Shown here piece by piece: positions 7,004-15,982 of a stretch of DNA of 21,224 bases. Numbering within the stretch: the stretch's first letter is position 1; every line of letters starts with the position of its first letter. The translations under genes were made by a program, and so were the position numbers. Source of the stretch: Lentimicrobiaceae bacterium (lineage in GTDB: Bacteria > Bacteroidota > Bacteroidia > Bacteroidales > WCHB1-69). The stretch is from the NCBI GenBank assembly GCA_009787485.1, contig WQWP01000025.1, forward strand, positions 1-21,224, given 5' to 3'. The notes beneath the pieces were generated by a model. It searched no databases, was not told where the DNA came from, and worked only from the letters and a program-made list of their open reading frames with translations.

Positions 7004-7036
7004 TTGCATTATTATATTAATAAAAATATATTTTTG
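7004..7036 (+). promoter_or_regulatory. probable promoter of the adhesin gene
   Basis: TATTTTTG (7029-7036) fits the TAnnTTTG -7 element, and TTG at 7004-7006 could be the -33 element with a 22-bp spacer, slightly long. It implies a 5' untranslated leader of about 165 nt, AT-rich and without an obvious riboswitch or strong hairpin. Confidence 0.4.
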
Positions 7037-7207
7037 CGTGCTAATAGCATGTATTGGAATGTGTTTAATAACACAAACGGGTTGGGATGTTATATTAGTT
7101 GCTAATCATTTGATTTATAGAAAAATAATTGGCAGTTTAAAGTGTAAAGTAAGCGATATAAACGATAATTATATGTATAAATAATATTAACCAAAATCTT
7201 TTAACTT

Positions 7208-10200
7208 ATGAAAAAAATTCTATTTTTAAGTTTTATTTGCCTAGTGTTTGCTATCTTTTCGAACACTGCAAGAGCACAAGAGTGTTGTTTTTATCTTGAG
7301 CAAATGCCCGAACAAGTGTTGTCTGACAAAGAAGGCGCGCAGTTTCACCTGAATAAAGTAATTCCGGGTGTGAACAACGGCGTAGCGGAATATTACTATT
7401 TCCGCTTTGAAAATTGCTTGAATCCAAAAACAAAATTATCAATTGACTGGGAATTTCTCGTTAATGGCGAAGAATGGGATAAACCGTTGAATGCCACAGC
7501 TACAAATCCGAGAAATCTTATTAATGTTGAGATTGAGTGGTTCTTACCTCTTATTAATAATGTAGAATATAAAGGAAGCGGCCCGATCTTGTCGGGAATG
7601 GGACTTGAATCTAAACTATCTCCATTTACTATTATCGACGGTGTGAAACGTGCGGTAAAAACCGATTTCCCCGGAACTATTGATAATTCTCCGGACGGAT
7701 TCCTATACGGATATTTTAACCCCTATAATGGAACACCGCGCTGGTATAACTTCTGGTATGCCGATTTCTTCGAATGGGCCTGTGCAAATAACTATTTCCG
7801 GATAAAAATTACCAGATATAGCACAGATGATATTCAGATAAAATTCAAATTAATGGAACGCACAGGAGGATTTGAATTTAATAATCATTATATTCCAAAT
7901 CAACAACAAGATTATATGGGTGGACACAATGCTGCGCTTGTTGGACAAATTGGAGGCTTTGACTTTGGAGAACCTAAATACAAAGATAAAGAGATTGTAG
8001 TTTGTGCAAATGAAATAGTGGAATATGGAATAGACATGGAAGGAAATCCTTATGTTTTTGAAAATCCAAATGGCCCGGAAGGAGCTTATGAGATGCAAGC
8101 ATATGTTTATTTCTATAATCAAGATCTACCATGTCCGAATAATATTGACAAAATAGTTGACCTTACTATCATCTGGCAAGCATTACCAATTGTAACATTT
8201 ATTGTGGATGCCGAACCTGTGGATGGTGTTTTCGAAATTTGCCTTGTTGATGGAGAAAATAAATTAGATATTGAATTAGGTGTAGATCCCGAAGATGGCG
8301 ACTATACCTATTTTATTAAAAAACATCACAGGTTATTGAATAAAAATAATGCGCCGGAAATAGAATGGAAAGTTCCGGGAGTTGGAGAATATATTTTTAC
8401 AGGATATGTAAAAGACAATGTAACAGGTTGTTTCTCTCTTAAAAAGACTTTAGACGTTATAGCACATAAAGCTATTATGGTTGATCTAGATTATTCCGAA
8501 CACCGCCCGGGTTGCCGCGATAATGAGCTGGGTTGGGCTACAATGACCTCTACTGATGACTACAGTTATCTATTTGGATATTCTATAGGCGAACTCACAA
8601 TATATGCTCCCGACATTGCCACAGAATATACTTTCGAAAATTTACTTGACGGAGATTATATTTTCTTTGCTATTGACGTAGAAACGGAATGTATTAGAGA
8701 ATTTCCCCGCACCATACTACCATTCCCCACAACTCTAACCGCAACCGCAACACCCAATCCCGAAATGGTTGAATGTTTTGGCGGTACAGTTATTGTAACA
8801 GTTCAAGGTGTTGATGGAGTACCTCCGTATGCTTATTTCTATGAAGAAGAACAATTTAGTGGCGTAATTGAACTGCCCGCCGGCACCTATGAATTTACAG
8901 TAATGGATGCCGATGAATGTTCATATATTGTAGAACTCGAAATTTTGGAACCGGCACAATTATTCGCCGATGCAGAATATCAGGATTATCTTGATTGTTT
9001 TTACAGTGTAACAGATGTCGTTCTTTCTGGTCGCCAAGGAACAGGAACTCCTCCTTACAGATACTTTTACATAGATGCTGAAGGTGCTGTAATAGCGCTT
9101 GAAGGCAATACGATGGAAGTAGGTACCGGAGAGCACTTATTCAGAGTGATAGATGCCAATGATTGTGAAGCTGATGTGGAAGTTATTATTACTTCGCCTA
9201 CTGAATTAATAGCAGACGTAGAACCATGGGACGAAATTCTGTGCTTTGGAGATAGTACCGATGTGAAAGTTATTGCATGGGGCGGTATAGAAGGTTATGA
9301 TGGCGTTGGAAACTACTGGAGAAAAGCAGGAACCCATACGTTTACCGTAATTGACGCAAATGGCTGTGAAGCAACTACATCTATTATAATAACCGAACCT
9401 CCTCTATTAATTCCTACGCTCGTTGGAGAACCTGAAGTTTTATGCTATGGCTCAACTACAACAGTTACTCTCCTTATTGAAGGTGGAACTCTTCCTTATT
9501 TCTTTGAAGGAAACGAAATTGAAGGCGTGGAAGAGTTAATTGCAGACGAACTGCAAACAATATATTTACTCGACATTGAAGGTGTTACCGCCGGAACCCA
9601 TATCTTTACAATCACTGATGGCAATGGATGTATTGCAGAAATAGAGGTTACTGTAGGAGATCAGGATGAATTAATTCTAACCCCAATAGAAGATCTACAT
9701 GTAGTATGTAAAGGCGATGAAGCAATTTATACTATTATGGTTGAAGGTGGTGTGCCGCCTTATTTCTACGAAGGAGACGAACTTGAAGGCGATGAATTTG
9801 TAGTTAATCTGTTAGCCGGAACACATACTATTATTGTGTTTGATGATAACGGATGTGATGTAGAAATAGAGATAATTGTAGAAGAACCCGAATTTCCATT
9901 GACTTTAGAACCATACATTGACGTAACCGACTCTATTTGGTGCTTTGGCGGAACAGCAATAGTAACCATTAACGCCGAAGGCGGAGAAGAGCCCTATGTA
10001 TTTTATGTTGGCGAAGATGGTGAGGAACAAACCGAAAACACATTTGTATTAGGTGAAGGCGATTATACATTCTTTGTAAAAGACAATAGAGGATGTATTG
10101 AATATTACGACTTTACTGTAACCGAACCGGATTCATTATTTGCAGAAGAAAGTTATACTTATGTTACATGTACCGAAGACTTAGCATTAGTACATATTAT

Positions 10201-13021
10201 CGTAGAAGGTGGCGTTGAACCATATACATTTTGGTGGGATGATGGAGAAGAGTTTGATAATGAAACAGGAGAGGAGTTAGAACCGGGCGACTATACAATT
10301 ACTGTAATAGATGCTAACGAATGTGAATTTGAACTGAATTTTACTGTTCTCTCACAAAATGTTTTAAGAATAGAAGCCGAAATCACCGAAGCGATTTTAT
10401 GTAAAGAAGAGTTGGCAATTGTAACAGTAACTGTTGAAGGTGGAACAAAACCCTATACAGTTACCTGTGTTGAAACCGGAGATAAATTTGAAGATGTTAC
10501 CGAGGAAACAGTAATCTTTGAACTTCCGGCCGGAGCTTATACATTCAAAGTAGTAGATGCCAGCGAGATCCTTTGTGAAAAAACTACAGATACACTTATA
10601 GTAACAGAGCCTGATGCAAAATTAACCGCAGTGGCAGCTATCGTTGACCCAATTTTGTGTTTTGGCGAAAATGCAACTATAGAGATTACAGCAGCAGGTG
10701 GCACCGGAGAATATACTTTCTACTATGGCGAAATCTCCAATACTACCGGTATATTCCAAGTTTATAATGATGATGTAGAATTAGAAGGTATTAATTCCTC
10801 ATTCAACGTTGAATTTATAGTTGTAGATGAAAAAGAATGTACATTTACGCTTACATTTACAGTGACACAACCCAGAAAATTAAAAATTACACCTCCAATA
10901 AGTGTTGTAGAACCTATCTTGTGCTTTGGTGGCATGGGAAGAGTACACGTTATGGCAGAAGGCGGAACAGGATTAATTTACGGAACAGGTAACTTTGAAG
11001 TATTAGCCGGAAAGCATATTTATACTGTAAACGATGAAAACGGATGTACTGCAACAGATTCAATTATTGTAACCCAACCGGATAAATTGCTCCTCGACTA
11101 TGAGATCTCTACAGAGATTGACTGCTTCGGAGGAACAGCAGTTGTAACCATTATGATAATGGGTGGTACTGCTCCTTTCTACTATGACGGAGCGGAAATT
11201 GATGGTGAGGAAGAGTGGGTTGCCGACGAACTATTGTATGTAGCATTTGATATTCCGGGTGTACTTGCCGGAACTCCTACCTTTACTATTACAGATGCTA
11301 ACGGTTGTGTTGCAACTATTGAAGTTGAAGTAACAGAACCCGAACTATTAGTACTCGAAGCTGTAATATTAGAAGGTGATGAAGTAAAATGTCATGGCGA
11401 AACCGCAACAATTACTCTTAATGCAGTTGGCGGTACGGAAGAATATACCTTCTTCTTTGATGGTGAAGAATTAGAAGGCAATACTATTCAACTTCCTGTT
11501 GGTACTGAACCATACCTGTTTACAGTGATAGATGCAAACGGATGTGAAGCTATTGTTGAATTTGAATTTGAAGAACCAGACCCCATTGAAATTGTTTTTA
11601 ATGGACCCGACAATATTTGCCCAGAAACTACTACAACGCTTACGGCTGAAGTAGAGGGCGGAATACCTCCTTATACTTATTTATGGAATACAGGCGCAAC
11701 AACAGCCACCATTACTAACCTTCAAGGTGGAACCTACACTGTTGAGGTTACCGATGCAAATGACTGTGTAGTTGAAAAATCACATACAATTTCATATTTT
11801 GAAGATGTAATTGTTGAAATTGAAGCAATTAAAGCGTGTGCAGATCCTGAGATTATGGTTACTGTATCCTCCTCTGCAAATGCTACGATAACAATTCAAG
11901 GATATGATGCAGAAGAAAATGTAGTAATCGAAAGCCTGTTTGAAACTGTTGCAGTAGTTGCCGGTATTCCGCAAACTGTTCAGTTTGTTTATAGCAGCGG
12001 AACTGCTGACTTTATCTATTTTATTGCTACAGCAAGCGTTGAAGGTATCCCATGTGACTTTACAGATGCTTCAGAAGAGATTAACTACAACAATATTCCA
12101 AGATTTTATGCTTATGCAGAGCCATGTGGAAACACACCCGCTCCCGCATGCCTTGATCTTAATTATAAAGAAGTATATTTAGAAACGCCGGTAAACCACT
12201 ATTTCCGCGTAATTGATTATTGTAAAACAGCAAAAGACTTACACTTATCAGTTCAATTTACATATAAATATCAAGCCCCAGGAGAAGAAGGGTTTATTGA
12301 GATAGGTACATCCGAAATTTCTAACTACTTATTTACAGCCAATGGAAGTTTCATGCGTTATCTAACACCTATGACAGGATGTGGATCAGATGTTAACTAT
12401 AGCCATGTCTCCGGTAATGCTTTCTTCCCGCTTCCGGGTGTTGTTAATGGCGGATGGAACTGGCAAAATAATCAATACAACTTCTTTACGCTCATTTTCT
12501 TCGATAATAGAGAAATTACAGTTCAACTTCCCGGATTTAGTGTTCCTGGAACATATCACATTGATTATGAATTGGTAACACACTTTAGCAAAGGCACAAA
12601 AGTTCCGTATGGTAATAAAATTGATAATAATTGCGCAGGTCGCCTTGTTGGAGGTAACGGCTTCTATACCGCTTCACCAGGCTTCGATGCAGTAGTATTG
12701 GCAGCAAAAACCATGATTATTGAAGTACAAGACCAAAAAGATCCTTTCGTTGATATCCCTGAAGTACTTGTAGCTGATGCTACCATATATCCGAACCCGG
12801 CAACCGACAATATTAATATTAAAGTTGAAAATATTGAAGGCCCTACACAAGTACGCATTATAACTATGAATGGCCAAACTGTTCTTAATCAACAAGTCGA
12901 TTTTGCAAAAGATGGAGTAAATATCAAGCTTCCTGATTTGAATCCGGGAATCTATTTTGTAAACATCACCTCTAAGGATGCCGTACTTACACGCAAATTA
13001 ACCATTGCACCTAAATTCTAA
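7208..13021 (+). CDS. giant T9SS-secreted adhesin with SprB repeats
   Basis: Surface or secreted protein of 1937 aa. Signal peptide 1-23 (cleavage after ARA). A Cys-containing N-terminal domain (about 24-260) is followed by Ig-like sequence to about 510. I count 13 degenerate SprB-type repeats (about 515-1530), each opening near a CFGGT-like motif, then EGGxxPYxF, then a closing AGTYTFTVIDANGC segment and a TEP-like linker. A second globular region (about 1640-1840) resembles the N-terminal domain around its YFR motif and following strands. The T9SS type A sorting domain (from IYPNPATDN, about 1860, to the end) directs export and removal or anchoring at the surface. SprB repeats are known from the Flavobacterium gliding adhesin SprB, but this protein is much smaller than SprB and motility is not implied. 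The sequence is very rich in Glu and Asp, which suggests calcium or cation binding (inference). The gene is monocistronic, ending at a strong terminator. Confidence 0.92.
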   Translation: MKKILFLSFICLVFAIFSNTARAQECCFYLEQMPEQVLSDKEGAQFHLNKVIPGVNNGVAEYYYFRFENCLNPKTKLSIDWEFLVNGEEWDKPLNATATNPRNLINVEIEWFLPLINNVEYKGSGPILSGMGLESKLSPFTIIDGVKRAVKTDFPGTIDNSPDGFLYGYFNPYNGTPRWYNFWYADFFEWACANNYFRIKITRYSTDDIQIKFKLMERTGGFEFNNHYIPNQQQDYMGGHNAALVGQIGGFDFGEPKYKDKEIVVCANEIVEYGIDMEGNPYVFENPNGPEGAYEMQAYVYFYNQDLPCPNNIDKIVDLTIIWQALPIVTFIVDAEPVDGVFEICLVDGENKLDIELGVDPEDGDYTYFIKKHHRLLNKNNAPEIEWKVPGVGEYIFTGYVKDNVTGCFSLKKTLDVIAHKAIMVDLDYSEHRPGCRDNELGWATMTSTDDYSYLFGYSIGELTIYAPDIATEYTFENLLDGDYIFFAIDVETECIREFPRTILPFPTTLTATATPNPEMVECFGGTVIVTVQGVDGVPPYAYFYEEEQFSGVIELPAGTYEFTVMDADECSYIVELEILEPAQLFADAEYQDYLDCFYSVTDVVLSGRQGTGTPPYRYFYIDAEGAVIALEGNTMEVGTGEHLFRVIDANDCEADVEVIITSPTELIADVEPWDEILCFGDSTDVKVIAWGGIEGYDGVGNYWRKAGTHTFTVIDANGCEATTSIIITEPPLLIPTLVGEPEVLCYGSTTTVTLLIEGGTLPYFFEGNEIEGVEELIADELQTIYLLDIEGVTAGTHIFTITDGNGCIAEIEVTVGDQDELILTPIEDLHVVCKGDEAIYTIMVEGGVPPYFYEGDELEGDEFVVNLLAGTHTIIVFDDNGCDVEIEIIVEEPEFPLTLEPYIDVTDSIWCFGGTAIVTINAEGGEEPYVFYVGEDGEEQTENTFVLGEGDYTFFVKDNRGCIEYYDFTVTEPDSLFAEESYTYVTCTEDLALVHIIVEGGVEPYTFWWDDGEEFDNETGEELEPGDYTITVIDANECEFELNFTVLSQNVLRIEAEITEAILCKEELAIVTVTVEGGTKPYTVTCVETGDKFEDVTEETVIFELPAGAYTFKVVDASEILCEKTTDTLIVTEPDAKLTAVAAIVDPILCFGENATIEITAAGGTGEYTFYYGEISNTTGIFQVYNDDVELEGINSSFNVEFIVVDEKECTFTLTFTVTQPRKLKITPPISVVEPILCFGGMGRVHVMAEGGTGLIYGTGNFEVLAGKHIYTVNDENGCTATDSIIVTQPDKLLLDYEISTEIDCFGGTAVVTIMIMGGTAPFYYDGAEIDGEEEWVADELLYVAFDIPGVLAGTPTFTITDANGCVATIEVEVTEPELLVLEAVILEGDEVKCHGETATITLNAVGGTEEYTFFFDGEELEGNTIQLPVGTEPYLFTVIDANGCEAIVEFEFEEPDPIEIVFNGPDNICPETTTTLTAEVEGGIPPYTYLWNTGATTATITNLQGGTYTVEVTDANDCVVEKSHTISYFEDVIVEIEAIKACADPEIMVTVSSSANATITIQGYDAEENVVIESLFETVAVVAGIPQTVQFVYSSGTADFIYFIATASVEGIPCDFTDASEEINYNNIPRFYAYAEPCGNTPAPACLDLNYKEVYLETPVNHYFRVIDYCKTAKDLHLSVQFTYKYQAPGEEGFIEIGTSEISNYLFTANGSFMRYLTPMTGCGSDVNYSHVSGNAFFPLPGVVNGGWNWQNNQYNFFTLIFFDNREITVQLPGFSVPGTYHIDYELVTHFSKGTKVPYGNKIDNNCAGRLVGGNGFYTASPGFDAVVLAAKTMIIEVQDQKDPFVDIPEVLVADATIYPNPATDNINIKVENIEGPTQVRIITMNGQTVLNQQVDFAKDGVNIKLPDLNPGIYFVNITSKDAVLTRKLTIAPKF
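8750..11798 (+). repeat. 13-unit SprB-type repeat array in the adhesin gene
   Basis: Thirteen units of about 60-100 codons, average near 78. The opening cysteine sits in motifs such as ECFGGT, LCFGDS, LCYGST, VCKGDE, WCFGGT, TCTEDL and ICPETT. The units have diverged a lot at both protein and DNA level, so the array is old rather than freshly amplified. Unit boundaries are by eye. Confidence 0.8.
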
Positions 13022-13038
13022 TAGAATAACCCAAAACG

Positions 13039-13067
13039 AACGGCTGCTCAAAAGGCAGCCGTTTTTT
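13039..13067 (+). terminator. intrinsic terminator of the adhesin gene
   Basis: AACGGCTGC (13039-13047) pairs with GCAGCCGTT (13055-13063) around a 7-nt loop (TCAAAAG), with a T-run ending at 13067. It begins 17 bp after the adhesin stop codon. Confidence 0.9.
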
Positions 13068-13073
13068 ATTTTC

Positions 13074-13138
13074 TTTCACGCAAAGGCGCAAAGGCGCAGA
13101 GGAAAAAAAACTTTGCGCCTTCGCGTCTTTGCGCGAAA
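13074..13138. repeat. 65-bp GCGCAAAG palindromic element
   Basis: Two 28-nt arms (13074-13101 and 13111-13138) flank a 9-nt A-rich loop. They match at 24 of 28 positions, and some of the mismatches become G-U pairs in RNA. Each arm carries iterated GCGCAAAG-like units. It lies between the convergent adhesin and corA genes and ends 2 bp before the corA stop codon, so it may also serve as a corA terminator. From memory, such GGCGCAAAG hairpins are widespread in Bacteroidota and some other phyla. Confidence 0.8.
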
Positions 13139-13140
13139 AT

Positions 13141-14070
13141 TTAAAACCACTTCATCTTCCTAAAAATAAACACAATAAAAATAGACAACAATAAAGTAGC
13201 CCCTATCACCACATAAAACCCCGGGTTATAAATAGTAGTTCCTCTTTCCAAATTCATACCATAATAACTCGCGATCAAAGTGGGCAACATGAGAATAATA
13301 GAAATGGAGGTTAACCGTTTCATCACCACGTTTAAGTTGTTGGAAACCACTGCAGCAAAAGCATCCATCATGCCTGCCAAAACCTCGCTATAAACATTGG
13401 CTGTGGTGCGCGCTTGCTGCATTTCAATTTCAACATCTTCAAATAAATCAGCATCATACTTCATGTGACGTTGCTTTAAGATACTGTGAAATTTCTGCAA
13501 CAAAATTTCATTACCCCGTATGGAAGTGATAAAATAGACCAATGTTTTTTCCAAACGCATCAACTCCAACAACTCTTCATTTCTAACAGAACTTTGTAAT
13601 TGCTCTTCTGCATCTTTGATTTCATAATTGATCATTTTCAGATATTTCATAAACCATACTGTAGCTGAAAGTTGAAGGTGAAGGATGAGGTCGGCGGCAT
13701 GCTTTTCCTCAAAGTTTTTCCGGCGCGTGTATTTGATGAAATCTTCCATCATTTCTACTTCGCTGTGGCAAACCGTGATGAACTTTTCTCCGGAAGTTAA
13801 AATGCCGAGCGGAACTGTAGAATAAAGGTTTTCCTGTTCTAACGACTTATAAGGCACTCGCAGCACAATCAAGCGCCAGCCATCTTCGTACTCTACACGA
13901 GGGCGCTCTTCGTTATCTTCAATGTCTTTCAAAAACGCTTCGGGAACTCCGAATTCTTCAGTTAAAAAAGTTTGTTCCTCAGGGGTGGGGAGCATTACGC
14001 ACACCCAAGCTTTCGAAGAATATTTTTCCGCTTCGTAAAAGCCGTTTTTACATACTAAATATTTGATCAT
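13141..14070 (-). CDS. corA: CorA-family divalent cation channel
   Basis: Inner-membrane Mg2+/Co2+-type channel that works as a pentamer. The 309-aa protein has the family layout: a soluble alpha/beta N-terminal domain (1 to about 110), long helices through about 250, TM1 (about 253-270), the signature YGMN (270-273) that forms the pore mouth, an acidic-poor periplasmic loop, and TM2 (about 283-303) with a basic C-terminus KMKWF. The start ATG at 14070 is preceded by 177 bp of AT-rich DNA up to the next gene, in which I see no convincing TAnnTTTG element. It runs against the adhesin gene, separated by its terminator and a palindromic element. Transported ion (Mg2+, Co2+, or Zn2+ efflux) cannot be deduced. 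Confidence 0.88.
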   Translation of the reverse strand: MIKYLVCKNGFYEAEKYSSKAWVCVMLPTPEEQTFLTEEFGVPEAFLKDIEDNEERPRVEYEDGWRLIVLRVPYKSLEQENLYSTVPLGILTSGEKFITVCHSEVEMMEDFIKYTRRKNFEEKHAADLILHLQLSATVWFMKYLKMINYEIKDAEEQLQSSVRNEELLELMRLEKTLVYFITSIRGNEILLQKFHSILKQRHMKYDADLFEDVEIEMQQARTTANVYSEVLAGMMDAFAAVVSNNLNVVMKRLTSISIILMLPTLIASYYGMNLERGTTIYNPGFYVVIGATLLLSIFIVFIFRKMKWF

Positions 14071-14247
14071 CGCTTCTTTTTTTAATGGTTTTACATTTGC
14101 CGAAGCGATAGTATAAATGCATCAATATCGCTGCGACTGGTTTTTCATTTTACTACAAGGCCATCCGTCGTCCATGATATTGTTATTTTTTAAGTGAATA
14201 AAACAGATTGCTGTTTTGCGCCGCGAATATACACAAAAATTAATGCG

Positions 14248-15780
14248 CTAAAATTGAACAGCTAGCCCAAAGTGAATTTTCCCTGATTTAAATGAAATAG
14301 GATTGTCCAATTGTTTGCCTAGTGCATAACTCAAATAAAACAACCCGGCTTTGGTGGTAAATGTAACTCCGGCGCCAAATCCGAACGGGAAATCATGCAT
14401 ATAATTACCGGTAATTCTTTGTTCATACCAGGCGCCGTTAAAAAATGCGTTTAAATAGGCAATTTTCGCCATTAAAAAACGTAACTCCACCAATCCAATT
14501 CCGTAACTTGAAGCGCGGATGGAGAGGTCGTTAAAGCCTTGCAGAGAGTGCATGCCGCCAATACGAAACAACTCATTCATTAGATTTTGCTTGCCAAACA
14601 TGCCGCCGCCCTCAACGCCCAAAACCACTACCCAACGTTTATGCAAAGGAATATAGCCCCTTATTTTTCCGTACACCCGATACCGCATCGCCAACAAATC
14701 CGCATCTTCGTCACTACCGGCGGCATTGTGGTTTTCCATAATTTTTCGGGTGCCTACTGCCATACTAAGATTGACCTCATAGCCTTTGCGCGGATTGTAA
14801 ATATAATCGAGATTCCTAAAACGAAAAGCAAATCCGTACATTGATTTTCTATAATCGGAAAACGACAAATTTGCATTTTCATACAGCGTTTTATCTAAGA
14901 TGTTTGAAGTGGCAAAATCGAAATACACACGCGCAAAATTATATCCCCGAAATGAATAATTTAGTCCGATGATGTAATTCATATTCAGATAAGTAGTGTC
15001 TTTTTTATCCAACAAAAAAAGCCCGTCAACGCCCAGCGGTGTACTAAAAAGATAGGGGAAGTTGGCTTTCAATTCTAAAAACTGAGAAAAACGCTCGGTG
15101 GCGCGCCATTGCAAATCAATAGTTTCCCCGATGGTAAACAGGTTGATTAAATGCAAGTTCAGCTCTCCCGAAATCGCAATTTTTCCGGTAAGATCATTTA
15201 CAGGTACCAACCCGATGTACCCATCAAATTGATTCACCCGTTTTTTATCTAAAAAAAGATACAGAGAAGCTTTGTTTTCGATAAATTCTATGTTAGAAAG
15301 TTGTGTCTCAGTCGCAAAAGGAATTTCTTGAATTAGTTGAGGAATCTGCCTTACAATAGATTCATTGTAAGGCCGGTTCCGCTTGAAATTGAGATATGTC
15401 CTGAGGTATTTTTTAGATATTTTCAAATTTCCGCGCACTGCAATAGAATCGAAGACACAGCGAAGGTTTTTCTCAATGATTAAGTCCGCAAATATCGTGT
15501 CGTTTCGTGTAATAATGCTGTCTAAATAAATGGATGCGAAGGGAAAACCATTGTTTTCCAAATAAGTGAGCATCTTTTGAGTCAAGATGTGGTAGTTTTG
15601 TACAGGAATTGTGTTATTTACCACAAGCCGTGTCATCCGGGCTTCTTGCAGAAATTTTATCATTTCCGGCGACACAGTGATGTGGGTTTTGAATGCCGTA
15701 TCATTCGCATTAACATTGTGAAATGCGAAGATCATCACCAAAAAAATGAAAATTTGAGCAAAAAATCGGTTATTCTTCAA
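14248..15780 (-). CDS. Omp85 (BamA/TamA-like) outer-membrane protein
   Basis: Outer-membrane beta-barrel of the Omp85 superfamily, which inserts or translocates proteins. The 510-aa protein has a signal peptide (1-25, cleavage near NVNA), a short periplasmic part with one or two POTRA-like units (about 60-180), and a 16-strand-type barrel (about 185-510). The barrel carries the L-x-G-F surface-loop signature as HSLQGFNDLS (411-420) and ends in phenylalanine. The start must be the TTG at 15780: no ATG precedes it in frame, and the first internal ATG would cut off most of the signal peptide. It is too short to be the essential BamA, which has five POTRAs, so it is an accessory member; its substrate is unknown. 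It is divergent from asnS. Confidence 0.8.
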   Translation of the reverse strand: MKNNRFFAQIFIFLVMIFAFHNVNANDTAFKTHITVSPEMIKFLQEARMTRLVVNNTIPVQNYHILTQKMLTYLENNGFPFASIYLDSIITRNDTIFADLIIEKNLRCVFDSIAVRGNLKISKKYLRTYLNFKRNRPYNESIVRQIPQLIQEIPFATETQLSNIEFIENKASLYLFLDKKRVNQFDGYIGLVPVNDLTGKIAISGELNLHLINLFTIGETIDLQWRATERFSQFLELKANFPYLFSTPLGVDGLFLLDKKDTTYLNMNYIIGLNYSFRGYNFARVYFDFATSNILDKTLYENANLSFSDYRKSMYGFAFRFRNLDYIYNPRKGYEVNLSMAVGTRKIMENHNAAGSDEDADLLAMRYRVYGKIRGYIPLHKRWVVVLGVEGGGMFGKQNLMNELFRIGGMHSLQGFNDLSIRASSYGIGLVELRFLMAKIAYLNAFFNGAWYEQRITGNYMHDFPFGFGAGVTFTTKAGLFYLSYALGKQLDNPISFKSGKIHFGLAVQF

Positions 15781-15867
15781 AGAAAATGGCTTTTTGTTAA
15801 TTAAAACGTTGCAGAGGCGAAATATTGTAAAAAATACGGCTTTATGGGTAAGAAATTCAAAAAACCT

Positions 15868-15875
15868 TATTTTTG
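15868..15875 (+). promoter_or_regulatory. -7 promoter element of asnS
   Basis: TATTTTTG is a perfect TAnnTTTG match on the plus strand, 108 bp before the asnS ATG. No clear -33 TTTG was found at the expected distance. Transcription from here would place the whole 15886-15970 inverted repeat in the leader RNA. Confidence 0.45.
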
Positions 15876-15885
15876 CCGCTGAATC

Positions 15886-15970
15886 TGAACCAGGATTTTC
15901 GTAAGATTTATAAGATTGCCAAGATTAATTAATTCTGTTAATCTTATAATCTTGTTAAAATCCTGGTTCA
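15886..15970. repeat. 85-bp inverted repeat in the asnS leader
   Basis: TGAACCAGGATTTT (15886-15899) pairs perfectly with AAAATCCTGGTTCA (15957-15970). Inner blocks AAGATT and ATAAGATT also have partners (AATCTT and AATCTTAT), giving a long interrupted hairpin that ends 12 bp before the asnS start codon. It resembles a dispersed Bacteroidota repeat (memory, unverified). It could be a neutral insertion or shape asnS translation. Confidence 0.8.
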
Positions 15971-15982
15971 AAAACTAACATT

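Noticed and set aside
8750..11798. DNA-level tandem repeat or CRISPR-like array
   Set aside because: The periodicity is at protein level (SprB repeats). The units are too diverged in DNA and too long to be CRISPR repeats.
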